DNA from: [Clostridium] saccharolyticum WM1
GTDB lineage: Bacteria > Bacillota > Clostridia > Lachnospirales > Lachnospiraceae
Assembly (NCBI RefSeq): GCF_000144625.1
Contig: NC_014376.1
Coordinates: 2,294,001-2,358,000, forward strand
Length of the DNA stretch: 64,000 nt
Direction: 5' to 3'
This document shows, piece by piece, positions 51,782 to 61,186 of this stretch (position 1 is the stretch's first letter; each line of letters begins with the position of its first letter). A program made the translations under genes and the position numbers. The notes under the pieces are model-generated. The model did no database searches. It was not told where the DNA came from and was given only the letters and a program-made list of their open reading frames with translations.

Positions 51782-53143
51782 CTATTCATTTCGGATAGCG
51801 GCAAGAGGGCTCAGCTTCATGGCCCTTAAAGCAGGGAAAAATCCTGCCGCCATGCCTACAAAAATTGCAAAACCAACGGCTGTCAAGGAAAGCCATGCCG
51901 GGATTCTGGAAAGATCGCCGGGCATACCTGCCATAAAGCGGCCGGAAAGAAACTTATTTATGAGGAATGATACTCCATAGCTGAACAGGATTCCCGTTAT
52001 TCCTCCTAAAAATCCGATAAAACCGGATTCCAGAAGGAACATATTCCTGATATTATTCATATCACATCCCAAAACCTTCAGGATCCCGATTTCCTTTGTT
52101 CTTTCATAAATGGACATCATCATGGTATTGGCAATGCCGATGGCCGCCACGAACAGGGATACGGCTCCGATCCCTCCCAATAGGGCCTGAACCATTTGAG
52201 CCTGCTTCTGGGATTGTTCCAGCCATTCCATATTGCTGTTGGCCTGATAGCCCATATCTGTAATGGTTTTCTGTACCGCCGTCACATGGTTCATATCATC
52301 CACTTCCACAATGGCCTGCTGGTAAATAAAATAGTTGTAGGGTTTCCCCTTTTTATTGGTTGGCTGATTGGGAATGGGCTTCTTTTTAAAAATCTGTTTT
52401 AACTGGGCCTTTAAGGCATCCAGGTCCACATAAACGTTATAGCTGTAACTATTCCATTCTTCGGTTCCTCCTGCTACCAGTCCTGCCGTTGGAATTAAAT
52501 ACTTTTTGGGAGGTTTGACGGTTTTACCTCCCTCTCCCGTTCCCCCGTTCTGAGATTGGTAATAGGCATCCATATCAAAAATCACAAATAAGGGCCTATT
52601 CATGAAATCAATGTTTGGAATGCTGGATGGATCCTCATAATAGTCGTTGCGGTTGCTTTTTGGGTTGTTAAAATTTCTGGCCACCATATTCCCTACGATC
52701 ATCTGAAGATCCCTTTTTCCCGGTTCCGGGATGCCGCCTTCCTTTAAGGGAATATTCTTCATATACTCCTGGGTGACTCCAATAAGGTTGATATAAGCCT
52801 GATAAGCCCCCTGGGTCATCAAAACATTGGTCTCCAAAAGGGGAGAAGCTGCAGTAACGTGCTCCAGCTTACCAAATTGGGCGATCACATCGTCGGTCAT
52901 ATAATTGGGGTCCTTGCTGTTCTCATTACCTCCCCACATGGCGTTGGAATATACGGAAATTTCTGTAAGGCTTCCGTAGGAAGCGATCTGTTCCATGGTA
53001 AGTTCATTAAAACCGATCCCCAAAGACACCATGACAACAATGGAAGCCGTACCGATCAAAACTCCCAGAACCGTTAAAAATGTCCTTAGCTTCCTGCGTC
53101 TTAAATTGTTGACACTCATGGAAAGCAAATCGCTAAATCTCAT
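51782..53143 (-). CDS. MacB/FtsX-type ABC transporter permease
   Basis: About 453 residues from ATG 53143 after AAGAGGAAAA. N-terminal L-R-T-F-L-T-V-L-G-V-L-I-G-T-A helix, a large extracellular core of about 280 residues, and three C-terminal helices with R-T-K-E-I-G-I-L-K-V-L-G and P-L-A-A-I-R-N-E. It overlaps the surface-protein gene by 11 bases. The exported or shed substrate is unknown. Confidence 0.9.
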   Translation of the reverse strand: MRFSDLLSMSVNNLRRRKLRTFLTVLGVLIGTASIVVMVSLGIGFNELTMEQIASYGSLTEISVYSNAMWGGNENSKDPNYMTDDVIAQFGKLEHVTAASPLLETNVLMTQGAYQAYINLIGVTQEYMKNIPLKEGGIPEPGKRDLQMIVGNMVARNFNNPKSNRNDYYEDPSSIPNIDFMNRPLFVIFDMDAYYQSQNGGTGEGGKTVKPPKKYLIPTAGLVAGGTEEWNSYSYNVYVDLDALKAQLKQIFKKKPIPNQPTNKKGKPYNYFIYQQAIVEVDDMNHVTAVQKTITDMGYQANSNMEWLEQSQKQAQMVQALLGGIGAVSLFVAAIGIANTMMMSIYERTKEIGILKVLGCDMNNIRNMFLLESGFIGFLGGITGILFSYGVSFLINKFLSGRFMAGMPGDLSRIPAWLSLTAVGFAIFVGMAAGFFPALRAMKLSPLAAIRNE

Positions 53144-54968
53144 TGTTATTTTCCTCTTCCAATGCTTCCTTTTTCCGTTTGCGCCTCTTAAGCACAAATA
53201 CCGTTCCAAAGGTTCCTATAACCAGGGCAGCAACCACTGCCGGAATGATGAGCTTTCCATATTTGGAAGAGCCTTCCGGCTCTGTTACCGCCGGGAAATC
53301 TCCTGAACCATCCATTCCGGGATCCTGATCCATCTGTTCTGTTACCGTTAAAGACAGTTCCTTTTCAATGGGTTCGCTGACGGCACCGTTTTCATCCTCG
53401 TAGGTGATCATAACCTTGATTTTCCCATCATCCATGGTTGGAGCTGATCCGGTGATCATAGCATCTACATTCCCGGATTCTCCCGGCTTAATATTTCCTA
53501 CATAGCTGTTGGTCTGTTGTATAGAATCCCCCACAAAGGCTACCATGACATTGTAGAGGAGCACCTTTCCCGTGTTATTGATGGGAAACATCACATTTGT
53601 CTCAGAGCCTACGGAAATTGTATCCGGCATTACCTCAATGGTGCCCGTGTTCAACCGGGAGACCTGTTTGACAGGAATGTTCACCGTTACCTTTTCTTCG
53701 GCGTTTTTAAACTCAGGGCTGTCATATTTTTCATTAATGGTAATGGCATAGGTCCTTTGGTCCACCCAGGCTCCGGCCCGCAGCTTCACCTTAACATCCG
53801 TGGTCTGGCCTGCGGAAAGGGAGTTCACAACTATGGATGAGGAACCGGAATCCAAGGTAAATACTGCACTGTCCGTAACTTTTTCTGATTCCAGGTTAAA
53901 AAGAATGTTGCTTGCGGCGACGTTTTCAGAGGCGTTTTTCATATGAAGGATCATTTCAAACTCCTCCCCGGCATAGACCGTCTCAGGATTCGTCTGAAAC
54001 CCATCCACAATGATTCTGGCTTTTGTCCTGTCGTTGGCGTTAAAATCACCGGTCTCCTCTTCCTTGTCTTTATTCTGAACCTTTACATAAAAGGATTCTT
54101 CCGCTTTCTGGACATCCCCCTCAGTGCTGTCACGATATTCAATAGTAAAAGTGATGGGATAATATCCGCTGTAAACATCCTTGCGGATATTCATACTGTA
54201 TGGAACCTCCACTGTCTCACCACCACCGATCCGGTCGTAGTGCCTGGTGTAGTTTCCGTCATTAATGTCAAAAGGGAACTTGGTGCTGTCCTGGTTCAGC
54301 CCCATCCGGATGTCTACATCAAAAGCGGTAATATTGGAAGAGTTACGGAAATTTATTTTAAAATTCATGGTTTCTGGAAAAATACCAGATGGCGTATTCT
54401 GGTTTTCTCCAAGTTCAAACTGAATCGTCCCTTCATCTTTCCCGGATTCCGTGGTTGAGGTGGATTTTGTGATCCAGATGTTGACCTTTTCATAGCTGGC
54501 ATGGGCACCATCATCTTTTTTGGTTGCATCTGTTAATACTTCCAAAGGTACCAGGTAATAGCCCTCTGCAATGTCTCGGCGGACCCTTGCAGTGAGAGAA
54601 ATGCTCTTAGAAGTTCCACTCTTTACTGTTCCCAGTTTTTTGTTATCAAAGGTATTGGACGTAATTTCAAAAGGAAAGATGGCTCCGGAATACTTTGTCT
54701 CTTCGTCTGCATTTTCTGTCGCCTGATATTCCTGCTCTGCCAGATCCCGGTCAAACCTCACCGCTACGTTGTTTAAATCACTGTTGCCATTGTTTGTAAA
54801 AACCATATTAATAGTAACGGTCTCTCCAGTCTTTCCAGATGGAGACTTTTTTACATCAATGTAGGTATTTCTGCTTAAATCATACTGGGCAAAAGCCGCA
54901 CCAGGCATAGTTCCAATGACCATAAGAGCCGCAAGCAGCCACAGAAGTCCTTTCCTACCCTTCTTCAT
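53133..54968 (-). CDS. Signal-bearing CARDB/COG1361-like surface protein with C-terminal anchor
   Basis: About 611 residues from ATG 54968. Signal peptide cut near A-A-F-A-Q, then four to five Ig-like CARDB/NEW3 repeats each built around N-N-G/N-S-S/N-A-S/N-T-G turns after a hydrophobic strand (about 45, 205, 355, 500), a Pro/Gly-rich stretch, one transmembrane helix (about 575-598) and a basic K-R-R-K-R-K-K stop-transfer tail. It lies between ATPase and permease genes, so it may take the place of the HlyD adaptor in this exporter. It overlaps the ATPase gene by 14 bases. Confidence 0.8.
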   Translation of the reverse strand: MKKGRKGLLWLLAALMVIGTMPGAAFAQYDLSRNTYIDVKKSPSGKTGETVTINMVFTNNGNSDLNNVAVRFDRDLAEQEYQATENADEETKYSGAIFPFEITSNTFDNKKLGTVKSGTSKSISLTARVRRDIAEGYYLVPLEVLTDATKKDDGAHASYEKVNIWITKSTSTTESGKDEGTIQFELGENQNTPSGIFPETMNFKINFRNSSNITAFDVDIRMGLNQDSTKFPFDINDGNYTRHYDRIGGGETVEVPYSMNIRKDVYSGYYPITFTIEYRDSTEGDVQKAEESFYVKVQNKDKEEETGDFNANDRTKARIIVDGFQTNPETVYAGEEFEMILHMKNASENVAASNILFNLESEKVTDSAVFTLDSGSSSIVVNSLSAGQTTDVKVKLRAGAWVDQRTYAITINEKYDSPEFKNAEEKVTVNIPVKQVSRLNTGTIEVMPDTISVGSETNVMFPINNTGKVLLYNVMVAFVGDSIQQTNSYVGNIKPGESGNVDAMITGSAPTMDDGKIKVMITYEDENGAVSEPIEKELSLTVTEQMDQDPGMDGSGDFPAVTEPEGSSKYGKLIIPAVVAALVIGTFGTVFVLKRRKRKKEALEEENNNEI

Positions 54969-55674
54969 TTTCCATATCCTCCTTCGTATCCTCATGATGC
55001 TGTTCTTCGATTTTAACGATTTTTCCATCTACTATATGGAATTGTCTGTCTGCAAACTTTGCAATATAATTATCATGAGTAACCATGACCAGAGTCTGAT
55101 TCTGTTCTCTCACGATTCTCTGCATCAGGCTTAATATTTCCCTGGTGGTCTTTGAATCTAAGTTTCCAGTTGGTTCATCCGCAAAGATGATCCGGGGATC
55201 TACCGCCAAAGCTCTTGCAATTCCGACTCTCTGCTGCTGGCCGCCTGACATTTCATTGGCCATATGTTTCATCTGCTTTTCAAGACCCACCAGTTTTATG
55301 TATTCCCTTGCCTTTTCATTCCTTACTTTTCTAGGGACTCCCCGGAACGACAGTGGCAAAGCCACATTCTCCACCGCATTCATAGTCTTTAACAGATTGT
55401 AGGACTGGAAAATAAAACCAACATGTTTTCTGCGGAATGATACCAGTTGATTTTCCGATAGCTTCTCTATATGGCTCCCGCCAATAACGATCTCACCCTT
55501 TGACGGCTTTTCAAGACCAGCAAGCATATTTAAAAGAGTGGATTTACCGGAGCCGGAGGGGCCTACGATCGCACAAAATTCCCCTTTGTATATGGTAAAG
55601 TCCACGCCGTTTAACGCATAGACCTTTGTGTTTCCCACTTTGTACACCTTATAAAGATTCTTAACCTGAATCAT
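54955..55674 (-). CDS. LolD/MacB-type ABC transporter ATPase
   Basis: About 239 residues from ATG 55674. Walker A G-P-S-G-S-G-K-S-T, signature M-S-G-G-Q-Q-Q-R-V, Walker B I-I-F-A-D-E-P-T-G-N-L-D. The acidic C-terminus (E-D-M-E-N-E-E-G) is unusual. The longer frame to 55779 has no ribosome-binding site. First gene of the three-gene operon. Confidence 0.9.
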   Translation of the reverse strand: MIQVKNLYKVYKVGNTKVYALNGVDFTIYKGEFCAIVGPSGSGKSTLLNMLAGLEKPSKGEIVIGGSHIEKLSENQLVSFRRKHVGFIFQSYNLLKTMNAVENVALPLSFRGVPRKVRNEKAREYIKLVGLEKQMKHMANEMSGGQQQRVGIARALAVDPRIIFADEPTGNLDSKTTREILSLMQRIVREQNQTLVMVTHDNYIAKFADRQFHIVDGKIVKIEEQHHEDTKEDMENEEG

Positions 55675-55956
55675 AGGTGCCTTACCTTCCTCCAAAACAG
55701 ACACCCCCTTTCTATATATTTGCAAGCAATGAGCCAGGCACAGGAATGTAAGCATGCCTGCAACTGGCAAATGTTGCAAGGATCAATAGCCTGCAACTAG
55801 CAGGACATATGACTTTGCATACACATTATACAACAAGATATTTCCATCGGTCATTCTTTATTTTCTTACACTTCCTTAAATATTCCTTACAGGACCCTCT
55901 TCCAATTCCTGGAAAAAACCGCAGGTTTAGATTATATCATAAATTTTAAAAAAGTG

Positions 55957-55985
55957 TTGAAATATTTTAACTAATACTGTATAGT
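55957..55985 (+). promoter_or_regulatory. Sigma-A promoter of pyrBI
   Basis: TTGAAA (55957-55962), 17 bases, TATAGT (55980-55985), 49 bases before pyrB. The short leader has no attenuator hairpin. Confidence 0.65.
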
Positions 55986-56034
55986 AGATGGGATAGAATT
56001 TTAAACCTTAATTTAGTGGATAAAGGAGATTCTT

Positions 56035-56949
56035 ATGAGACATTTACTTAACCCGTTAGACTTTAGTGTGGAAGAGACAGGGCAGCTTTTGGATCTGGCC
56101 AAAGATATCGAAGAAAATCTTCCAAAATATTCTCATGTATGCGATGGAAAAAAATTAGCGACATTATTTTATGAGCCAAGTACAAGAACTCGTTTGAGTT
56201 TCGAGGCTGCCATGTTGAATCTGGGCGGCAGTGTACTAGGCTTTTCTTCTGCTGACTCCAGTTCTGCCGCAAAAGGAGAAAGTGTTGCTGACACCATTCG
56301 GGTCCTTTCCTGCTACGCAGACATATGTGCCATGAGACATCCCAAAGAAGGAGCTCCGCTGGTTGCTGCTAACCATTCCAGCATACCGGTAATCAATGCC
56401 GGAGACGGAGGACACCAGCATCCGACCCAGACCCTTACTGATCTTCTTTCCATACGTTCTTTAAAAGGCCGCTTAAATGATCTGACCATCGGCCTCTGCG
56501 GTGATTTAAAATTCGGCCGAACGGTCCACTCTCTGATTAATGCTCTTGTACGATACGAAAACATTAAATTCATCTTGATTTCTCCCCCTGAACTGCGAGT
56601 ACCTGAATACATCCGTGAAGATGTGTTAAAGGCCAACAACATCGAATTTATGGAAATGGACAGCCTTGACGAAGCGATGCCGTCTCTTGATATCCTGTAC
56701 ATGACCCGTGTGCAAAAGGAGCGCTTCTTTAATGAAGAGGATTACATCCGTTTGAAGGACTGTTATATTCTGGACAAAAAGAAAATGAAACTGGCAAAAC
56801 AAGATATGTATGTTCTTCACCCCCTTCCAAGAGTCAACGAAATTTCCGTGGAGATTGACGAAGATCCCAGAGCCGCCTACTTTAAGCAGGCGAAATACGG
56901 CGTGTATGTGCGCATGGCCCTTATCATGACATTATTGGAGGTAAAATAA
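56035..56949 (+). CDS. pyrB: Aspartate carbamoyltransferase, catalytic chain
   Basis: 304 residues. Carbamoyl-phosphate site [13 protein letters not shown], then H-P-x-Q-T-L-T-D-L and H-P-L-P-R-V-N-E-I near the end. It makes carbamoyl-aspartate, the committed step of pyrimidine synthesis. Start after AAAGGAGA. pyrI follows after two bases, indicating an allosteric holoenzyme of the E. coli type. Confidence 0.96.
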   Translation: MRHLLNPLDFSVEETGQLLDLAKDIEENLPKYSHVCDGKKLATLFYEPSTRTRLSFEAAMLNLGGSVLGFSSADSSSAAKGESVADTIRVLSCYADICAMRHPKEGAPLVAANHSSIPVINAGDGGHQHPTQTLTDLLSIRSLKGRLNDLTIGLCGDLKFGRTVHSLINALVRYENIKFILISPPELRVPEYIREDVLKANNIEFMEMDSLDEAMPSLDILYMTRVQKERFFNEEDYIRLKDCYILDKKKMKLAKQDMYVLHPLPRVNEISVEIDEDPRAAYFKQAKYGVYVRMALIMTLLEVK

Positions 56950-56951
56950 TC

Positions 56952-57377
56952 ATGTTAAATATCAGCGGATTAAAAGAAGGAATCGTTTTAGATCACATAG
57001 AAGCAGGAAAAAGCTTAGAAATATATTATAACCTGGGTCTGGACAAGCTGGACTGTCAGGTGGCTATCATCAAGAATGCCAAAAGCAATAAGATGGGGAA
57101 AAAGGATATTATAAAAATTGAAGGCGGCTTAGACCACATTGATCTGGAAATCCTGGGCTATATTGACCATAACATAACGGTCAACATCATTAAGGACAAT
57201 CTGATTGTGGAAAAGAAGGCATTAAGCCTGCCGAAAAAGATCACAAATGTTATACATTGCAAGAATCCCCGCTGTATCACCTCCATAGAACAAGGACTCC
57301 CTCATGTGTTCTATCTTGCCGATGAGGACAAAGAAGTTTACCGCTGCATGTATTGCGAAGAAAAATATACGAAATAA
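56952..57377 (+). CDS. pyrI: Aspartate carbamoyltransferase, regulatory chain
   Basis: 141 residues. N-terminal nucleotide-binding domain (G-I-V-L-D-H-I-E-A-G-K), C-terminal zinc domain with four cysteines, C-K-N-P-R-C...C-M-Y-C. It binds CTP/ATP and gives feedback control. Ends in E-E-K-Y-T-K. Confidence 0.95.
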   Translation: MLNISGLKEGIVLDHIEAGKSLEIYYNLGLDKLDCQVAIIKNAKSNKMGKKDIIKIEGGLDHIDLEILGYIDHNITVNIIKDNLIVEKKALSLPKKITNVIHCKNPRCITSIEQGLPHVFYLADEDKEVYRCMYCEEKYTK

Positions 57378-57427
57378 ACAGCAGGCTTAGACAGTCCCTG
57401 GTGAAACAACACGGAATCCAGTCTAAC

Positions 57428-57457
57428 AATGGCGCAGCTTTTATGCTGCGCCATTTT
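57428..57457. terminator. Terminator after pyrI
   Basis: Perfect 11-base arms AATGGCGCAGC (57428-57438) and GCTGCGCCATT (57445-57455), then TTTAC-TATTTTT. On the other strand it lies 34 bases past the 3' end of RNase P RNA and may end that transcript too. Confidence 0.8.
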
Positions 57458-57488
57458 ACTATTTTTAATATTTTATTTACTTCTGAAA

Positions 57489-57935
57489 GTTTTGAGCAAG
57501 ACGATAAGCCGGGTTATGTCGTTGAATGGCCATCTATCTAGGCCTGCCGTCGCCGGCAGGCTCCAGCGACCTACCCGGGAGCAGACGGGCCGCCTTATGC
57601 TCCCTGTTCGGTCTTGCTTCGGATGGGGTTTACATGGGCCCCTCCTGTTACCAGAAGGGCGGTGGTCTCTTACACCACCATTCCACCCTTACCGCAGATC
57701 AAATACCTCGCAGCAAGCTGCGGAGTATTTTACCCCACGAACATTCGCCAAATTGCCGTGCAAACGTCCATTTGGCTCGTTGCCTTCGTGAGAATTGCGG
57801 CGGTATATTTCTGTTGCACTATCCCTAGAGTCGCCTCCGCCAGACGTTATCTGGCATCCTGCCCTGTGAAGCCCGGACTTTCCTCATCTGCAGCCTTTCG
57901 GCTTTGCAGCTGCGGCCATTTGTCTTACTCAAAAC
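57489..57935 (-). ncRNA. rnpB: RNase P RNA
   Basis: On the minus strand the terminal P1 arms GTTTTGAGTAAGAC (57935-57922) and GTCTTGCTCAAAAC (57502-57489) pair. Between them are the conserved blocks GAGGAAAGTCCGGGC, ACAGAAATATACCGCC, GGTAAGGGTGGAATGGTG, AAGAGACCACC and the CCCGGCTTAT end. This is the catalytic RNA of tRNA 5' processing, about 447 bases, class A-like layout (inference). All reading frames in this stretch are chance. Confidence 0.95.
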
Positions 57936-57983
57936 TGTAATAGCATATCATATATTTGTTCATTTGTAAAGCCGTTTTCCATC

Positions 57984-59645
57984 CTAAACTTTGAAGCAGC
58001 TTCCTCCGATAAACTCTCTGACAATGGAATTACGGGGAATATCCTCACTGTTGACCCCAAGAAAATAATCAAGGAACTTCAGCAGGCGCTTTGCTTCCAA
58101 ATATTCCTGAGAGTCTCTGGGGATTCCGAATAACAGAGGCTCAGCAAACTGCTTCAGCACAGACAGCTCATAGACTGTTGCGGAATTAAACATCATATCG
58201 GCCGATTCCTGGAATGGGAAAATATACTCTTCCTCTCCTTGCCTCACCGACGGCCACATACGTATGGTATCCTGTGCGGAAGCACCTCTTGTTCTTGCAT
58301 CCCGCACCATCCGCCGGATCAGGCGGCAATCGGTTGTGGGAATCCTGTTGTGTTCATCAATATTCAACTGAGTCAGGGCACTTACATATACCCGGAATTT
58401 ACTTTCTTTCGGAAGAGAATAAGAAAGCCTGTCATTGAGACAATGAATCCCTTCTATTACCAGTATATCGTCCTTACCCAGCTTTAAATAATCGCCTCTG
58501 TATTCACGGACCCCTGTTTTAAACTGATACCGGGGCATTTCTACAGTTTCTCCGGCCAAAAGAGCCGTCATGTCTTTATTAAACTGTTCAATATCCAGAC
58601 ATTCCAGAACCTCATAATTATAGCTTCCATCCGGATTTCTTGGACTATCGACCCGGTTTATAAAATAATCGTCTACGGCAATGGGATGGGGGATCATTCC
58701 CTGAGCTTTTAACTGCACAGACAAGCGGTGGGAAAAGGTGGTTTTTCCGGATGAGGACGGGCCGGCAATCATAACAAATTTCTTACTCCGGTCAGCGCCT
58801 ATTTTTCCTGCGATCTCAGCAATTTTCTTTTCCTGTAGCGCTTCCTGAATTAATATCAGTTCATTGATGTTACCGGATGCAATTTCTTCGTTAAGGGCTC
58901 CTACATGAGAAACATTCAGCCGTTCCCCCCATTTTATGCTTTCCTTTAACACACGGAACAGCTTCTGCTTTGCCTCTGCCTCAAATACAGGTACCTCTTT
59001 GGGGTTTTCCTTTTGTGGCAGCATGAGCATAAATCCGTCATCATAGGGAATTAAGTCAAAATATTTGATGTATCCGGTATTTTGTACCATGTATCCATAA
59101 TAGTAATCTTCAAAGCCGCCTATGCTGTAGATGTTGACACGGGACACCCGGCGGTACCGGAACAGTCTCTCCTTATCATACATCCGGTGCTTGTGGAACA
59201 GTTCAATGGCTTCGTCAGTGTGTACATTCCTCTTCATAATGGGAAGTTTCTGGCTCACATATTCCTCCATGCGGGCCTTTACCCGGGAAAGCAGTTCCTC
59301 CGTCAGTTCAACCTTTCCATGGGCCTCAATATAATAGCCTTTTCCTAAAGAAAAATCCACAGTCACCTTTTCAATGTTTTCCGCTCCTGCCACGTCATAA
59401 AAGGCTTTCATCATAAGAAAAATAGCGCTTCTGTGATAAGTCTGAATCCCTGGCTGATCTTTCCCTGTAAAAAAATGAAGGCTGCTGTCAAACTGGACTG
59501 TTTTATGGAGTTCACTAAGTTTTCCGTTTACACTGACCAGTAAAATATCATTTTCAAACCGGGGCTGATACTCCTTTGCAATTTCTTGATAAGACGTCCC
59601 TATGGGGTATTCCTTTGCCACACCGTCAATTGTAACTATCGCCAT
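57984..59645 (-). CDS. TGS-domain nucleoside (uridine) kinase
   Basis: 553 residues. An N-terminal TGS-like segment (I-D-G-V-A-K-E-Y-P-I-G-T-S-Y) and a threonyl-tRNA-synthetase second-domain-like part (to about 200) precede a phosphoribulokinase/uridine-kinase domain with P-loop A-G-P-S-S-S-G-K-T-T (about 295) and A-V-D-D-Y-F. This fusion is common in Clostridia next to the rpoD-trmK-nif3 block. It likely phosphorylates a nucleoside; the role of the synthetase-like part is unknown. Start after TAAGGAGGAAG. Confidence 0.88.
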   Translation of the reverse strand: MAIVTIDGVAKEYPIGTSYQEIAKEYQPRFENDILLVSVNGKLSELHKTVQFDSSLHFFTGKDQPGIQTYHRSAIFLMMKAFYDVAGAENIEKVTVDFSLGKGYYIEAHGKVELTEELLSRVKARMEEYVSQKLPIMKRNVHTDEAIELFHKHRMYDKERLFRYRRVSRVNIYSIGGFEDYYYGYMVQNTGYIKYFDLIPYDDGFMLMLPQKENPKEVPVFEAEAKQKLFRVLKESIKWGERLNVSHVGALNEEIASGNINELILIQEALQEKKIAEIAGKIGADRSKKFVMIAGPSSSGKTTFSHRLSVQLKAQGMIPHPIAVDDYFINRVDSPRNPDGSYNYEVLECLDIEQFNKDMTALLAGETVEMPRYQFKTGVREYRGDYLKLGKDDILVIEGIHCLNDRLSYSLPKESKFRVYVSALTQLNIDEHNRIPTTDCRLIRRMVRDARTRGASAQDTIRMWPSVRQGEEEYIFPFQESADMMFNSATVYELSVLKQFAEPLLFGIPRDSQEYLEAKRLLKFLDYFLGVNSEDIPRNSIVREFIGGSCFKV

Positions 59646-59656
59646 TTACTTCCTCC

Positions 59657-60469
59657 TTATATGAATGTTTCAGGAAATTCGATTTCTGCCTTGCAGATTT
59701 CTATTGTTTCTCCTGCTTCTCTCTTTAGATATTCTTCTATAAAATCTAAAAACAGGTATTCCAAGCCATAATGACCTGCATCAATGACAGCCATTTGGTT
59801 TGCAGCAGCATCGATACCGATATGATGACCGATATCACCGGTTATAAAGACTTTCACACCAGCATCTAACGCCGGTTTCATAAGACTTCCCCCTGATCCC
59901 GGACTGATACCCACAAATCGTACGGCCTTACCCGGAGCAGACTCCCCGTAAACCGTTACAAATGGAAGGCAAAACCGTTCTTTTACAAAAGCGGCGATCT
60001 CCCTTACCGTCATTTCTTCCTTAAGATACCCTGTTTTCCCGATTCCGTATATCGTCTCCTCCAGTCCTTCCCCACGCATTACACCTTCTTTTTCCAGAAC
60101 ATTTATATTTGTGAGTCCCAGCCTCTCTGCAGCCGCATCTGCCATACAACCTGGTGCTGCATCAAAATTCGTATGCATGGCGTAGCAGGAGATATCATGG
60201 CGGATCAGCTTTATTATACGCCGGGATATAAAGTCCTTATCATTGATTTTTTTTAATGACTTAAAAATCAGGGGATGGTGAGTGATCAATAAATCAGCCC
60301 CCCACCGGACAGCGTTCTCCACTACCTCATCGGTAGCATCTAAGGCAATGAAAACCTTTTTCACTTCTTTGTCGCTGCGCCCTGCCAGGAGGCCTACATT
60401 ATCCCAATCACAGGCACATCCCGGCGGTGCCAGTTGTTCCAGCTTCTCTATTAATTCATCGCATCGCAT
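59657..60469 (-). CDS. Nif3-like dinuclear metal centre protein
   Basis: 270 residues. Metal ligands in L-I-T-H-H-P-L-I-F, A-M-H-T-N-F-D-A and G-D-I-G-H-H, plus D-A-G-H-Y-G-L-E near the C-terminus. The family has been linked to GTP cyclohydrolase I-like and chaperone roles without settled function. It overlaps trmK by 14 bases, an arrangement conserved in Firmicutes. Confidence 0.93.
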   Translation of the reverse strand: MRCDELIEKLEQLAPPGCACDWDNVGLLAGRSDKEVKKVFIALDATDEVVENAVRWGADLLITHHPLIFKSLKKINDKDFISRRIIKLIRHDISCYAMHTNFDAAPGCMADAAAERLGLTNINVLEKEGVMRGEGLEETIYGIGKTGYLKEEMTVREIAAFVKERFCLPFVTVYGESAPGKAVRFVGISPGSGGSLMKPALDAGVKVFITGDIGHHIGIDAAANQMAVIDAGHYGLEYLFLDFIEEYLKREAGETIEICKAEIEFPETFI

Positions 60470-61166
60470 CCTGTGCCTCCTTATTGTAGGACAAATCCAG
60501 CTTCAGCTCTTCCATTCTTCTGGCTGCAGCCTCTGTCCCCATGGCAGAAAGTCCAGCCAAGATCTGTTCCAGCTGTTCCTCTTCCTTTTTTAAGTACTCC
60601 ATTAAGACAGGATCCTTTGCTTCCAGAAGCATCTTGCCATAACGGTAGGAAATCTCCCTGTCATTTTTTCCCTGAATAAAGGGATCCTCCGGCTTTCTGC
60701 TGACTCCAATGACGGAATAATATTTTCCTTCTTCTTTTATCATAGTCTCCCGCAAAGTGAAAAATGACTCTTTCTCCAGGAATCTGCGCACCTTCCCAAG
60801 TTCCGAATGGGGGGATAGGACCCAGTAAGGAATACCTTCCCACAAATCACGGCCTCCTTCCAGGATATGTATCATCAGCTCTCCGCCCATGCCTGCTATG
60901 ACAACACAGTCTGCCTCGTTTTGCTCTAATTTTAAAAGTCCGTCGCTTAAACGGACTTCCACACAATCTTGTAAGCCTGCCTCCTGGATATGGGCCCGGG
61001 CCCGTAACAAGGGGCCCTCCCTCACATCCATGGCAATGGCATGTTTTGCTTTTCCTTCCCGTACCAGATGGATCGGAACATAACCATGATCTGTTCCAAT
61101 ATCAGCTACTCTGCTTCCTTCCGGAACAAAGGAAGCAATGGTTTCCAAACGTCTTGATAACTTCAT
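60456..61166 (-). CDS. trmK: tRNA (adenine(22)-N1)-methyltransferase
   Basis: 236 residues. SAM-binding V-A-D-I-G-T-D-H-G-Y-V-P-I-H, A-M-D-V, V-I-A-G-M-G-G-E-L-M-I-H-I-L and W-V-L-S-P-H-S-E typical of TrmK, then a C-terminal coiled coil (about 180-225). It methylates A22 of tRNA. It lies 20 bases after rpoD. Confidence 0.93.
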   Translation of the reverse strand: MKLSRRLETIASFVPEGSRVADIGTDHGYVPIHLVREGKAKHAIAMDVREGPLLRARAHIQEAGLQDCVEVRLSDGLLKLEQNEADCVVIAGMGGELMIHILEGGRDLWEGIPYWVLSPHSELGKVRRFLEKESFFTLRETMIKEEGKYYSVIGVSRKPEDPFIQGKNDREISYRYGKMLLEAKDPVLMEYLKKEEEQLEQILAGLSAMGTEAAARRMEELKLDLSYNKEAQDAMR

Positions 61167-61186
61167 GCTAAACTCCGTCTTATGTC

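Noticed and set aside
57353..57940. Four rightward reading frames of 62-120 codons
   Set aside because: They lie over RNase P RNA, whose conserved blocks and P1 arms are clear on the other strand; no ribosome-binding sites or protein-like composition.
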